A DNA stretch of 58,488 nucleotides from Planctomycetaceae bacterium (lineage in GTDB: Bacteria > Planctomycetota > Planctomycetia > Planctomycetales > Planctomycetaceae). Below the pieces are notes generated by a model that was given only the letters and a program-made list of their open reading frames with translations, did not search any database and was not told the DNA's origin. Both the position numbers and the translations under genes were made by a program. Positions 1 through 8,409 of this stretch are shown one piece after another. The stretch spans positions 1 to 58,488 of the forward strand of contig JAEUII010000132.1 in NCBI GenBank assembly GCA_016795145.1, given 5' to 3'. Numbering within the stretch: position 1 is the stretch's first letter; every line of letters starts with the position of its first letter.

Positions 1-720
1 CTGGAACTTAGCCTGGAGGATGTTCAAAAGCAGTGTCGGGAAACGACTCAAAGACTTCTTCGATTGGGAGCAACTCAAGTCGATGCCGGAGAGCCTCATG
101 AGGATGAAACCGCTGACACGGATCCGACTGCTCGGTTGCGAACGACTTTTCGAGTTCGAATTCCACGACTCTCGAAAGCGCAACTGCCGGAACGACCAGG
201 CATCAACGTTCTTCTGACGGCACGATGGAACGTCGAGGACATGTCGGCGGAGCAAATCCTGGTTCTTGTCGATCAGCTTCGCTTTGACTCCGCATCAACC
301 GCCGAACCGCCCGCGGAGTCTGTTGAAACAACGACATGGGAGGAACCTATCGAAAAGTACATGGAAATGATGACCAAACTTCACGATGAGGTGCCGATCG
401 ATTTGAAACCACAGTTCCTCTTCATCACCCGTCCCAATGAGGAGGCACTTTCCAGGGCGACATCGAGGGCTTTCGAAATGTCAAAGCGTATTGCCGAAAG
501 ACTCGCAAAGGCCGCAGGAAAAAGACTGGGGGAGCTTTCGTCTGTGAGCTCTTCCGGCGTCGCGCTCGAAAACACGCACGAGAAAATCCTGGCACAACAT
601 CAGTTTTCGTCAGCCCTGAATTCCAGTTCGTATGAATTGCTGCCTGAAGAACTGGTCTCCGACGACGTCAGACCGGTAAGCGCCTCTGTCTCTCTGCACG
701 CGACGTATGTGCTGGATTAG
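1..720 (+). CDS. SIMPL (DUF541)-domain protein, C-terminal part
   Basis: The frame is open from the first base and ends at TAG 718-720, so the 5' end of the gene lies outside the window. The 239 visible residues resemble the C-terminal half of SIMPL/DUF541 proteins. They open with a predicted helix (LSLEDVQKQCRETTQRLL), a long acidic insert follows, then the family-like segment around AERLAKAAGKRLGELSSVSS, and the chain ends in a beta strand (VSASVSLHATYVLD). Family members are usually secreted or periplasmic and poorly understood; no enzymatic role is assigned. The signal peptide, if any, would lie upstream of the window. An internal ATG at position 64 is in frame, but the reading frame and the domain clearly start earlier. 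Confidence 0.7.
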   Translation: MELSLEDVQKQCRETTQRLLRLGATQVDAGEPHEDETADTDPTARLRTTFRVRIPRLSKAQLPERPGINVLLTARWNVEDMSAEQILVLVDQLRFDSASTAEPPAESVETTTWEEPIEKYMEMMTKLHDEVPIDLKPQFLFITRPNEEALSRATSRAFEMSKRIAERLAKAAGKRLGELSSVSSSGVALENTHEKILAQHQFSSALNSSSYELLPEELVSDDVRPVSASVSLHATYVLD

Positions 721-1040
721 CCGAGCGGAGCAGGCAGTGCGGACGTGAGCGACACAGGTCCTTTGCTGGACCATTCCCTGAACGACTGACCTTGAAGAAA
801 CGCGATCAGGGGACTGACATCGTTGGCAGTCTCTTGTTGGCCCTACAATTGTGCCGGAGAGAATCTTCCAACAGTGACGCTCCACCTCGATCGTATGGAA
901 CTAATCCTGCCCTCAGCTCCTTTGTGTGAGATAGCACCCGCGCTTTGCGGTGCGATGGAGCCGGACCAAATCGGTGTATTCTGTTGCGTTTTCTTTCGGC
1001 AGACTTCACTGACGCGGCAAGTTTGCGACATAATCGGGCG
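721..1040. other. Intergenic region before the lipid cluster
   Basis: There are 320 bases without a supported gene; the ORFs here are short and overlap the true start of the next gene. Bases 798-822 (AAACGCGATCAGGGGACTGA and onward) loosely match the repeat seen at 10262 and 10825. The promoter of the ten-gene cluster is expected here, but I see no convincing -35/-10 pair or operator. Confidence 0.4.
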
Positions 1041-1796
1041 ATGGACAGCATGAAGAGATTTCGATGCGTGATCGTTGGCGGCTCCGGGGCTCTCGGTTCG
1101 ACGATTTGTCGACGGCTCTACAAAGACGGTGCCCACATCGGCTGGACGTATCATTCCGGTGAAGTCATCGCGGCCAATCTGCGTGGAGAGTTGCCGGATT
1201 CTGTGGGGCTGCGAGTCGACCTGAGGGATACAACTCAGGTTGAACAAACGATCGCCGCCTTTGCACAGCAATTGGGAGGAATTGACGCTCTGATTCACTG
1301 CGCGGCCATTTGTCTGACGCCGGGTGACGAAATCCCGCCTGATCAGACACAGAAGCTCCCGCACGTCCACCGCGCCGGATGGGATGAACTGATGGCGATC
1401 AATGTTTCCAGTGTGTACTTTGCCTGCAGAGAAGCTGTACCTCATATGCAGGCAGCAGGTGGCGGGAATATCGTGCTCGTAGGTTCGGTCAGCGGGACAC
1501 GGCCCCTGCCGTCTCCGATTCATTATGCCACGTCCCGAACAGCACTCGAAGGTATGGCGAGGGCAATGTCCAAGGAAGTGGGGCCGGACAACATTCGTGT
1601 CAATGTGATTGAGCCTGGCATTCTGGAAGCAGGCGTCTCGCGGTCTTTGCCCGGGACGCTGCGGGAAGAGTATGAGAAGCACTGCGCATTGAAACGTGTT
1701 GGAACGATGAGTGAGATCGCGAACGTTGTCGCCTGGTTTGCTCAGCACAACACTTACGTAACCGGCCAGAATATTCTGGTGGATGGTGCGCTATGA
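1041..1796 (+). CDS. Short-chain dehydrogenase/reductase, FabG-like, with Arg for the catalytic Lys
   Basis: This 251-residue classical SDR is probably an NAD(P)H-dependent 3-oxoacyl-ACP reductase. The Rossmann motif GGSGALG lies at residues 13-19. The central motif is HCAA rather than NNAG, and a catalytic-type Ser sits in LVGSVSG (S149). The active-site tetrad normally reads YxxxK, but here it is Y162-A-T-S-R166. The C-terminus (GQNILVDGAL) is typical of FabG. Start ATG 1041 is chosen because upstream in-frame codons from 945 encode no SDR sequence and residue 9 begins the first beta strand; ATG 1050 is an alternative. It is the first gene of the lipid cluster and overlaps the next by ATGA. 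The Lys-to-Arg change could mean weak, altered or lost reductase activity; a second FabG-like gene with an intact tetrad lies at the far end of the same cluster. Confidence 0.85.
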   Translation: MDSMKRFRCVIVGGSGALGSTICRRLYKDGAHIGWTYHSGEVIAANLRGELPDSVGLRVDLRDTTQVEQTIAAFAQQLGGIDALIHCAAICLTPGDEIPPDQTQKLPHVHRAGWDELMAINVSSVYFACREAVPHMQAAGGGNIVLVGSVSGTRPLPSPIHYATSRTALEGMARAMSKEVGPDNIRVNVIEPGILEAGVSRSLPGTLREEYEKHCALKRVGTMSEIANVVAWFAQHNTYVTGQNILVDGAL

Positions 1797-2335
1797 AGTG
1801 GCTGGGGCTCGCAGCAATCTCCTTCTGCCTTTTCCATGTGGCCTATCACTGGAAGTTCGGGAATACTCAGAACGCTCTGTGGGCCTGTCATGTTGCTTCA
1901 GTGCTAGTCGGCCTGGGTCTCCTTGTGCAGGTCCCGACAATCTCCGCGATTGGATTGTTGTGGCTGGTGCTGGGGATTCCGCTATGGATCCTTTCGCTGG
2001 TCGGTGGCGGTGAGTTTATTCCGACATCGATACTAACACACTTTGGAGGTGCTGCGATCGGCGTGATCGCCTTCCGTCAGCACAAATGGCCGAGTGGTGT
2101 GTGGTGGATGGCCTTCGTGTCTCTGGCAGCATGGTTCGTGGTGACTCGCCAGTGGACGGCACCGGAACTGAATGTGAATCTCGCGTTTCAGGTACCAGGC
2201 CGAAAGATGGCCTCATTGGTCTCCCACCGTACTTATCTAACAATCTTATCTGCTGGGATCATACTGCTGTTCTGGACCGCGGATCGTTATTTTTCCTATG
2301 CCCTGACACCGGTGGAAAGGCTGCCTCCGCAGTAG
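1793..2335 (+). CDS. Integral membrane protein of unknown function in the lipid cluster
   Basis: This 180-residue protein has about five to six hydrophobic helices, for example residues 3-15, 29-50, 55-70, 76-92, 103-118 and 146-163, and ends with a short basic/polar tail. It starts at ATG 1793 within the ATGA overlap with the SDR stop, so the two genes are probably translationally coupled. I recognise no family. Its position among fatty-acid-type enzymes suggests a membrane partner such as a lipid-handling or substrate-presenting protein, but that is context only; the sequence has no visible acyltransferase HX4D or desaturase His-box motif. Confidence 0.75.
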   Translation: MKWLGLAAISFCLFHVAYHWKFGNTQNALWACHVASVLVGLGLLVQVPTISAIGLLWLVLGIPLWILSLVGGGEFIPTSILTHFGGAAIGVIAFRQHKWPSGVWWMAFVSLAAWFVVTRQWTAPELNVNLAFQVPGRKMASLVSHRTYLTILSAGIILLFWTADRYFSYALTPVERLPPQ

Positions 2336-2341
2336 ATTCTT

Positions 2342-2815
2342 ATGCGATATTTTCTGCTGGATCAGGTCACCGAACTCGCGATTGGCGAACGCGCCTGTGG
2401 CATCAAGTGCGTGACGCTTTCGGACGAGATTCTGCACGACCACTTTCCGGACTTTCCGACTCATCCCGGCGCGATGATCGTGGAAGGTGCAGCGCAGCTG
2501 GCAGGTTTTCTTGTGGAGATGTCGTTTAATACACCGGAAAATCTTCGTCGAGCATTACTGACGCAGATTGAACTGGCCAGGTTTCATGAACGGGCCGTCC
2601 CCGGTGCTCGCGTGGAGTTCTCTGTCAAACTGCTGAGCTTTCGAGACCCATCGGCACAGCTTCAGTTTGAGGCCAGGGTGGATGAACGCCGCATCGCCCG
2701 CGGAATGCTGATGTTCATGCTTCAGGCCGTTAATTCTGAACGGCTTCATGAGCAGCGACGCATGCTGTATCGACAATGGATGCGGGAATTTCCTGTGGCG
2801 TATCCCGTTTACTGA
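2342..2815 (+). CDS. FabZ/FabA-like hotdog 3-hydroxyacyl-ACP dehydratase
   Basis: This 157-residue hotdog-fold protein is close to the usual FabZ length of about 145-150. The active-site signature is visible as HFPDFPTHPGAMIVEGAAQ, residues 34-52. H34 and E48 occupy the positions of the catalytic His and acid of FabZ, and the PG turn is kept. The expected reaction is dehydration of a 3-hydroxyacyl-ACP to a trans-2-enoyl-ACP. It lies 6 bases after the membrane-protein gene and before the two ketosynthase-type genes, so it should provide the dehydration step for chains carried by the cluster's own ACP. No strong Shine-Dalgarno is visible; the ATG is chosen because the first strand begins directly after it. 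Confidence 0.85.
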   Translation: MRYFLLDQVTELAIGERACGIKCVTLSDEILHDHFPDFPTHPGAMIVEGAAQLAGFLVEMSFNTPENLRRALLTQIELARFHERAVPGARVEFSVKLLSFRDPSAQLQFEARVDERRIARGMLMFMLQAVNSERLHEQRRMLYRQWMREFPVAYPVY

Positions 2816-2842
2816 CACAGACGCAGAGGCAGGCTCAGCATC

Positions 2843-3742
2843 ATGGAATTCGGGGAATCAGAATCGCCATTGGTCGTCACTGGCCTGGGTCATGTGGACC
2901 AGGGTCCGACAGGCGCTCTGTGTGATCCTCAACCCTATCTTCGGAATCCAAAACTCCGCAAGTTCATGGGCCTCCAGGATGAACTGGCAATTGTGGCGGC
3001 TGGATTGGCAGTCGAGCAGGCACATTTGAATGACGTTCCGCGAGACCGAATCGGCCTGTACTGGACAACGGGCTATGTGCCCTTTGAACGAGATGACCTG
3101 AAGTCTCTGGCCGAAGCGGCGACCGATGAGTCGTCCGGGGAGCTTTCGATGAAGGCACTTTCGACCGTCGGCTACCACGCCATCAATGGTCTGCTGACGT
3201 TTCGATGTCTGCCCAATATGCCCGTCTTTCACATTTCAATGAACCTGAATCTCCAGGGGCCATACTACGTCAGCTATCCGGGTCCCGGTCAATGGTATGT
3301 CGCATTCCAGCGAGCATGCGATGCACTGCATTCGGGAACAATCGACGTGGCACTCATCGGCGGTGTTGCGGACCAGCGAAACGCGCTGGTCCAGCACCAT
3401 TTCAGCCGACTCCAGCATCCGCCAGCCGGAGACACGCTCCGAAATGCCGCTGGGTGTTTTGTCATGGAACGGCAGCTCAGCGCCGCCAGACGCGACTGCA
3501 CACCTCGCGCAATACTTGACGGCGTGTCCGTGGCATACCGCCCCTTTGATCCGTTCCATACCGAATGTGAACCATCGGAGGAGTTTTCGACGGGCATCGC
3601 TCCGGAGATGCTGCTCACACTCGGGCCTGCGTCACTGGCCATCGCACTGAGTCAGGTGGCAGGAACGATCCGTGGTCAGTTTCGACATCAGATCAGCACA
3701 CGGGACGGGTTTCAGGCAGAATCGACATGGAGGCTGCCATGA
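2843..3742 (+). CDS. Ketosynthase-like protein lacking the active-site Cys (chain-length-factor type)
   Basis: This 299-residue protein resembles only the N-terminal half of a beta-ketoacyl synthase (about 410 residues), like the short Ketoacyl-synt_2 proteins of aryl-polyene-type clusters. The KS core strand and helix are readable around SGTIDVALIGGVAD, which matches SGRRKVMLAGGTDS of the next gene. Aligning backwards from there without gaps, the nucleophilic Cys position is occupied by Pro in the segment VSYPGPGQW, and no His active-site motifs follow. It is therefore probably a non-catalytic partner that pairs with the following FabF-like enzyme and affects chain length or substrate choice. 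Start ATG 2843 has AGG about ten bases upstream. The stop overlaps the next start by ATGA. Confidence 0.75.
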   Translation: MEFGESESPLVVTGLGHVDQGPTGALCDPQPYLRNPKLRKFMGLQDELAIVAAGLAVEQAHLNDVPRDRIGLYWTTGYVPFERDDLKSLAEAATDESSGELSMKALSTVGYHAINGLLTFRCLPNMPVFHISMNLNLQGPYYVSYPGPGQWYVAFQRACDALHSGTIDVALIGGVADQRNALVQHHFSRLQHPPAGDTLRNAAGCFVMERQLSAARRDCTPRAILDGVSVAYRPFDPFHTECEPSEEFSTGIAPEMLLTLGPASLAIALSQVAGTIRGQFRHQISTRDGFQAESTWRLP

Positions 3743-4971
3743 AACATCGCGTCGTGATCACAGGGATGGGAGTGGTCTCGCCGATTGGTGTCACCATTCG
3801 CTCGTTTCAGGAGGCAATGTTTGCCGGCAAATCAGGTGTTGGCCCCATTCAGCTGTTTGATCCAGGAGAGTTTCCCTGTCGTATTGCGGCAGAAGTGAAG
3901 GATCTGGTTTGCACAGAGTTTCGTGACCGCAGAATCGGGTTCGCAATGGAGGCAGCGGAACAGGCGATTCAGGATGCCGGGCTTGCAGACTCTGCTGTCC
4001 TGCGGTCGGCAGGACTAAGTCTGGGAATCGGACTCGAGGTTCTGGATCTGCAGGATTTATTGACGTGGTCTCGCGGAGCAAATGCCCAGGCATCGCGATG
4101 GCACGAGAAGCGACTGACGTTTCTGCAGACACCTTCGGACTTATGCGCTCATCTCATCAGTCACCGCTATGGATTTGAAGTCCCTCCGCAGGTGCATGTT
4201 TCTGCGTGTGCCGCAGGAACGGATGCAATTGGCGCAGCGTTTCAGGAAATACGGAGCGGACGACGCAAAGTCATGCTCGCCGGAGGAACGGACTCGATGA
4301 TCAATCCACTGGGCGTGGGTGGATTTTGCAAGCTTCGGGCGTTGAGTACTCGGAATGAATGCCCCACACAGGCATCACGGCCATTCGACCGGGATCGTGA
4401 TGGGTTTGTACTTGGAGAAGGGGCGGGGTTGCTGATCCTGGAAAATCGCGAGACGGCGACTGCACGACAGGCTCACATCCATGCCGAGATCGCTGGTTAC
4501 GGCAATTCGATGGACGCATACGGAATCAGTGAACCTCACCCGGAGGGTCGAGGCGCTTTACAGGCCATGACACGGGCTCTTAGTGACGCCGGGATCTGTC
4601 CCGAACAGATTGATGCGATTAACGCACATGGCAGTTCGACACCCAAGAATGATGTGATGGAAACAATCGCCATCAGGAAGCTGCTGGGTGATCGAGCCGG
4701 GTCGGTGCCAGTCGTTTCTACAAAATCGATGATTGGTCACCTGATCGCGGCCGCAGGTGCCGTCGAGGTGATTGCGGCGACACTCTGCCTTAAGACCGGA
4801 CACGTTCATCCGACATTAAACCTTACTGTCCCGGACCCGGACTGTGATCTGGATTACGCCCCTGGCTCGACGCGAGTTCACCCGCAGCGGTACAGTCTGT
4901 CAAACTCTTTCGCGTTTGGCGGTCAGAATGCAGCACTGGTTCTGCGACGAAAGGACGTCACGGACTCATGA
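3739..4971 (+). CDS. FabF-type beta-ketoacyl-ACP synthase (KAS II)
   Basis: This 410-residue enzyme condenses acyl groups with malonyl-ACP. The full catalytic set is present: nucleophile C157 in HVSACAAGT, H297 in NAHGSST, and K329/H334 in STKSMIGHL. The C-terminal glycine-rich segment NSFAFGGQNA is typical of FabF. ATG 3739 is preferred to in-frame ATG 3727 because it forms the ATGA overlap used throughout this cluster and begins directly with the conserved MKHRVVITGMG. It lies directly behind a cysteine-less KS-like gene, suggesting a KS/chain-length-factor heterodimer as in type II PKS systems. Given its neighbours it is more likely a pathway-specific enzyme than the housekeeping FabF. Confidence 0.93.
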   Translation: MKHRVVITGMGVVSPIGVTIRSFQEAMFAGKSGVGPIQLFDPGEFPCRIAAEVKDLVCTEFRDRRIGFAMEAAEQAIQDAGLADSAVLRSAGLSLGIGLEVLDLQDLLTWSRGANAQASRWHEKRLTFLQTPSDLCAHLISHRYGFEVPPQVHVSACAAGTDAIGAAFQEIRSGRRKVMLAGGTDSMINPLGVGGFCKLRALSTRNECPTQASRPFDRDRDGFVLGEGAGLLILENRETATARQAHIHAEIAGYGNSMDAYGISEPHPEGRGALQAMTRALSDAGICPEQIDAINAHGSSTPKNDVMETIAIRKLLGDRAGSVPVVSTKSMIGHLIAAAGAVEVIAATLCLKTGHVHPTLNLTVPDPDCDLDYAPGSTRVHPQRYSLSNSFAFGGQNAALVLRRKDVTDS

Positions 4972-5384
4972 GTTCTCAGCCGGACACTCCCTCAACCGAT
5001 GTCCCTGAAGATTCGCTGATACTGGCGATTCGTCAGATTCTGTCCGAGCGTCTCTTTGTGCCGCTCGACGAAGTTCTGCCAAACAGTCGACTGATTGCCG
5101 ACCTTCAGGCAGATTCTCTTGATTTCGTTGATCTGCAGTTCGTGCTTGAGAAGCGATTTGAGATTCACTTTGGCTACGGCGAATTCTTCGATGCTACGCC
5201 AGACTGGGTCACGAAAGACGGATTTCTTCAGCCTCAGGCAGTGGAGCGACTTACCGGACTGCTGCCTGTGCTGGCGAGTTTTGCGGCACAGGGTCCAGTG
5301 CCGCTCAAAGTGTTCTTTGATCATTTGACCGTCGATACGGTGGCAAGAATTGTCCGGCGTCAACAGGCGAAAATGGGACGTTGA
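4968..5384 (+). CDS. Acyl carrier protein with extended C-terminus
   Basis: The protein has 138 residues, whereas a standard ACP has about 78. The carrier fold is readable from residue 15 (DSLILAIRQILSERL) to the phosphopantetheine site DSLDFVDL, with S50 as the attachment residue. The following helix III region is unusual: it contains a Phe/Tyr-rich stretch (FEIHFGYGEFFDATPDW) and an extra helical tail that ends in RRQQAKMGR. It is the dedicated carrier for the neighbouring ketosynthase, dehydratase and reductases. It overlaps the FabF stop by ATGA (4968-4971). No phosphopantetheinyl transferase gene is visible nearby, so activation would use one encoded elsewhere. Confidence 0.85.
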   Translation: MSSQPDTPSTDVPEDSLILAIRQILSERLFVPLDEVLPNSRLIADLQADSLDFVDLQFVLEKRFEIHFGYGEFFDATPDWVTKDGFLQPQAVERLTGLLPVLASFAAQGPVPLKVFFDHLTVDTVARIVRRQQAKMGR

Positions 5385-5404
5385 TTCAAAGGCGGAGCAT
5401 CACC

Positions 5405-6907
5405 ATGGAATTTAAGTATCGACTGCCACTGCTCGAAACTACGGATCATGTTTACTACTCGATGACCAGAAGCTTATGTGCCGTCTGCCGACAGGGAGTG
5501 GACGCCAGGATTCTTGTCCGGGACGGAGCTGTCTATTTCGAAAAGTTCTGCCCGCAGCACGGCCACCAGTCCTGCCTGGTTTCCTCCAGTGCAGAGTGGT
5601 ATTTCGACGCGATGTCATTCCTGGCCCCCAGTACTCCGCCTTCCCGAATTTCGCGTCCGGTTGAAAAGGGGTGTCCATTCGACTGTGGAGCGTGTGCGTC
5701 GCATCAGCAGAAGGTCTACCTGCCTGTCATTCCCATTACCTCATCGTGCAACCTTGACTGCCCTATCTGCTATACGATTAACAGAAACACGGCAGCTTAC
5801 CGGATGTCGACGGAGGAAATGCAGAAGATCCTTGAGCATCTTCTGGAAGAACATTCCGAACTGGACATCATCAACTTCACCGGCGGTGAGCCGACACTGC
5901 ATCCGCAACTGCTTGAGTTTCTGGAGATGTGCCGTGACGCCGGGATTCGTCGCCTGACCATCTCCACAAACGGTCTCAGGCTTCTGGACGAAGATTATAC
6001 ACGTCGTCTTGCGGCACTGGATGCCCGTGTGATTCTGTCGCTCGATACCTTCCGAGCTGAAGTGGATCACGCGCTGCTTGGGGCAAATACGGTTGAACAC
6101 AAACTCAAGGTGCTTGATCTGCTGGAGAAATACGATGTGACAGGCACGCTTTTGCCCGCGGTGGCGGCGGGATACAACGATGACGAGATCGGAGGACTTT
6201 TGGAACTTGTGCTACAGCGGCCAAACCTCTGTTCCCTGGAACTGCACACACTGACATTCACAGGGCAGGGCGGAACCGGGTTCAATCGAGCCGGACGGAT
6301 CACGATTCCGGACCTCCATCGTCGAATCGAAGAGGCAACGGAAGGACGCATTGTCTGGAAGGACTTTGTCCCTTCCCCACTGGCTCATTCCCACTGCTAT
6401 TCCATTTGTTATTTGCTGATGCTGGATGACGGCGGCTATGTGCCATTCACCCGAATCATGCCGCGTACCAGGCTGTACGAACTGCTTTCGGAGTCTTTGT
6501 ATATCGAGCCCCGTGATCAGCTGGAGGAAGTTTTCCGGCAGATCATTGATGATCTGTGGGCTGACCCCGATCGGATTCCTGAAGGCCCTGCGGTTCTGAG
6601 AACACTCAAGGCCATGCTGCGAGAACTCTACCCTACAGATCGCGCACCGCTGTCACTGCCGGAACGAAGGAAGAAAGCAGAACGCCGTGCCAAAGCGATT
6701 TACATCCACTCTCATATGGATGAAGAGAGTTTCGATGTCGGTCGTATCATGAAATGCTGTGTCGGTGTCCCCGCGCCCGATGGCAGCAACATTCCGACCT
6801 GTTCCTACAATGTTCTCTATCGACAGCAGGATCCTCGATTTGTTGACCCTGCAACTTTGCAGCGAATGGAGCAATCCCGGCCTTCGGTGAAGAAGGTGAA
6901 TTCATGA
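5405..6907 (+). CDS. Radical SAM enzyme, tetraether-synthase (Tes)-like family, first copy
   Basis: This 500-residue protein carries the radical SAM triad C115-NLD-C119-PI-C122. Upstream are two further Cys clusters: C25-AV-C28 with C49PQH, which looks like a rubredoxin-type site, and C90PFDCGAC (C90/C94/C97). A C-terminal cluster lies in IMKCCVGVPAPDG with a further Cys in PTCSYN. This layout matches the COG1964/Tes family; archaeal tetraether synthase joins lipid tails by radical carbon-carbon bond formation. Start ATG 5405 follows a good ribosome-binding site (GGCGGAG, eight bases upstream); a TTG at 5381 would overlap the ACP stop. It differs from the family pattern CGLCPxH (here CGACASH). 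Its substrate is likely an ACP-bound or phospholipid acyl chain, but that is inference. Confidence 0.85.
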   Translation: MEFKYRLPLLETTDHVYYSMTRSLCAVCRQGVDARILVRDGAVYFEKFCPQHGHQSCLVSSSAEWYFDAMSFLAPSTPPSRISRPVEKGCPFDCGACASHQQKVYLPVIPITSSCNLDCPICYTINRNTAAYRMSTEEMQKILEHLLEEHSELDIINFTGGEPTLHPQLLEFLEMCRDAGIRRLTISTNGLRLLDEDYTRRLAALDARVILSLDTFRAEVDHALLGANTVEHKLKVLDLLEKYDVTGTLLPAVAAGYNDDEIGGLLELVLQRPNLCSLELHTLTFTGQGGTGFNRAGRITIPDLHRRIEEATEGRIVWKDFVPSPLAHSHCYSICYLLMLDDGGYVPFTRIMPRTRLYELLSESLYIEPRDQLEEVFRQIIDDLWADPDRIPEGPAVLRTLKAMLRELYPTDRAPLSLPERRKKAERRAKAIYIHSHMDEESFDVGRIMKCCVGVPAPDGSNIPTCSYNVLYRQQDPRFVDPATLQRMEQSRPSVKKVNS

Positions 6908-8409
6908 GCCTGCTACCCATTCTGAGCACTGAATTTCACCTGACTCAGACCAGAAAGGGGCAGGAGATCTTTCATTCGTTCAGCCGCGGGTTGTGCCCCG
7001 TCTGTCGGGAACTTGTGGACGGAGCGCGCATCATCCGGGATGGAAAGGTCTACCTTCGCCGGCAATGCCCGAAGCATGGCATGCAGGAATCCCTGATCTC
7101 GGGCGACGTCGAGTGGTTCCTTAAATCGCTGAGTTTTGCACGGCCCGGCATCCAGCCCAAAGAATACTCAACGAACGTCGAAAAGGGTTGTCCGCACGAC
7201 TGTGGTCTCTGCCCGGATCACGAACAGCACTCGTGTCTGCCAATCATTGAAATCACAAATCACTGCGACCTGGAGTGCCCGATCTGCATTGTCCAGAATC
7301 GTCACAACTACCACATGACACGGACGGAGTTCGTCTCCATTCTCGATGGCCTCGTGCGAAAGGAAGAACTGATCGACACAGTGAATCTCTCGGGAGGCGA
7401 ACCGATGCTGCATCCCGAGATCCTGCAGTTCATCGATACGGCCAGACAGTACCGACAGTTCACCCGGCTCTCGATTTCGACCAACGGACTGCGGATCGCC
7501 TCGGACTGGGAATTCTGCCAGCAGCTTGCTGAACGCGGCGTCTACATCAACCTGCAGCTGGACTCGCTGAGCAACCAGTCATTGCGAACCCTCCGAGGCA
7601 CCGGGAGGCATGACACGGTCAAACAGAAGGCACTGGAAAACCTGGAACGAGCGGGTGTCCGAACGACAATTGTCGCCACGATTGCCAGGGGTGTGAACGA
7701 TCATGAAATTGGAGACTGTGTCCGGCTGGTGATGGAGAAGGACTTTATCCTTTCCCTGATGTTTCAACCCGCCGCTTACACGGGCACGGGAGGAAGCCAG
7801 TTTGGGCCGCACGATCCGCTGGACATCATTACGATCCCTGACATCGTTCGCTGCATGGAAGAACAGACCGGCGGCGACCTGAAACGGTCTGACTTTCTGC
7901 CATTACCGTGTTCACATCCCGGCTGCTTCGCACTGACCTATCTGCTGAAGACGGAGGACGGCTGCATTCCGTTTCCTCGATTCATCGAACTTGAAAATTA
8001 CATTGCTGCAATCACAAATCGCGGGACCATCCGCCCCGACGATCGCTTTGACGAAATGCTCCGGAACACAATCGATCAGCTTTGGTCAGCTGCGGGGCAA
8101 ATCCCGGACAGTCCCCGCATTTTGCGAACGCTGAAGCGCGCGTTGCGGCTGATGTTTCCGGACGATCGGAGAATCGAACTGGAAGAACGACTTCGCCTTG
8201 GCGAGGGACTCGTAAAGACCATCTTTATTCATGCGTTCATGGACGAACACACGTTCGAAGTCGATCGAATCAGAAAATGCTGTACTCACTACGCGCTGCC
8301 GGACGGTCGGCTGATGCCAGGGTGCGCGTACAACATGATGTATCGCCACCGTGACTCCCGTTTTACGGGCCCGATCGGAACGGCCCAGCTCAGGATTCCA
8401 GGACAGTGA
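6904..8409 (+). CDS. Radical SAM enzyme, tetraether-synthase (Tes)-like family, second copy
   Basis: This 501-residue paralogue of the preceding gene is collinear with it over its whole length. The radical SAM triad is C121-DLE-C125-PI-C128. The N-terminal C31-PV-C34 with C55PKH and the KGCPHDCGLCPDH cluster (C96/C100/C103) are closer to the canonical Tes pattern than in the first copy. The C-terminal segment KCCTHYALPDG followed by GCAYNMMYRHRD is also conserved. Translation starts at ATG 6904 in an ATGA overlap. Two adjacent diverged copies point to two successive or differently specific radical steps, or to a heterodimer. Alternatives within the family include other radical lipid-modifying enzymes; the exact reaction cannot be read from sequence. 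Confidence 0.87.
   Translation: MSLLPILSTEFHLTQTRKGQEIFHSFSRGLCPVCRELVDGARIIRDGKVYLRRQCPKHGMQESLISGDVEWFLKSLSFARPGIQPKEYSTNVEKGCPHDCGLCPDHEQHSCLPIIEITNHCDLECPICIVQNRHNYHMTRTEFVSILDGLVRKEELIDTVNLSGGEPMLHPEILQFIDTARQYRQFTRLSISTNGLRIASDWEFCQQLAERGVYINLQLDSLSNQSLRTLRGTGRHDTVKQKALENLERAGVRTTIVATIARGVNDHEIGDCVRLVMEKDFILSLMFQPAAYTGTGGSQFGPHDPLDIITIPDIVRCMEEQTGGDLKRSDFLPLPCSHPGCFALTYLLKTEDGCIPFPRFIELENYIAAITNRGTIRPDDRFDEMLRNTIDQLWSAAGQIPDSPRILRTLKRALRLMFPDDRRIELEERLRLGEGLVKTIFIHAFMDEHTFEVDRIRKCCTHYALPDGRLMPGCAYNMMYRHRDSRFTGPIGTAQLRIPGQ

Noticed and set aside
843-1748. Minus-strand open frame of 301 codons
   Set aside because: It is antisense to the FabG-like SDR at 1041-1796, with composition typical of a shadow frame.
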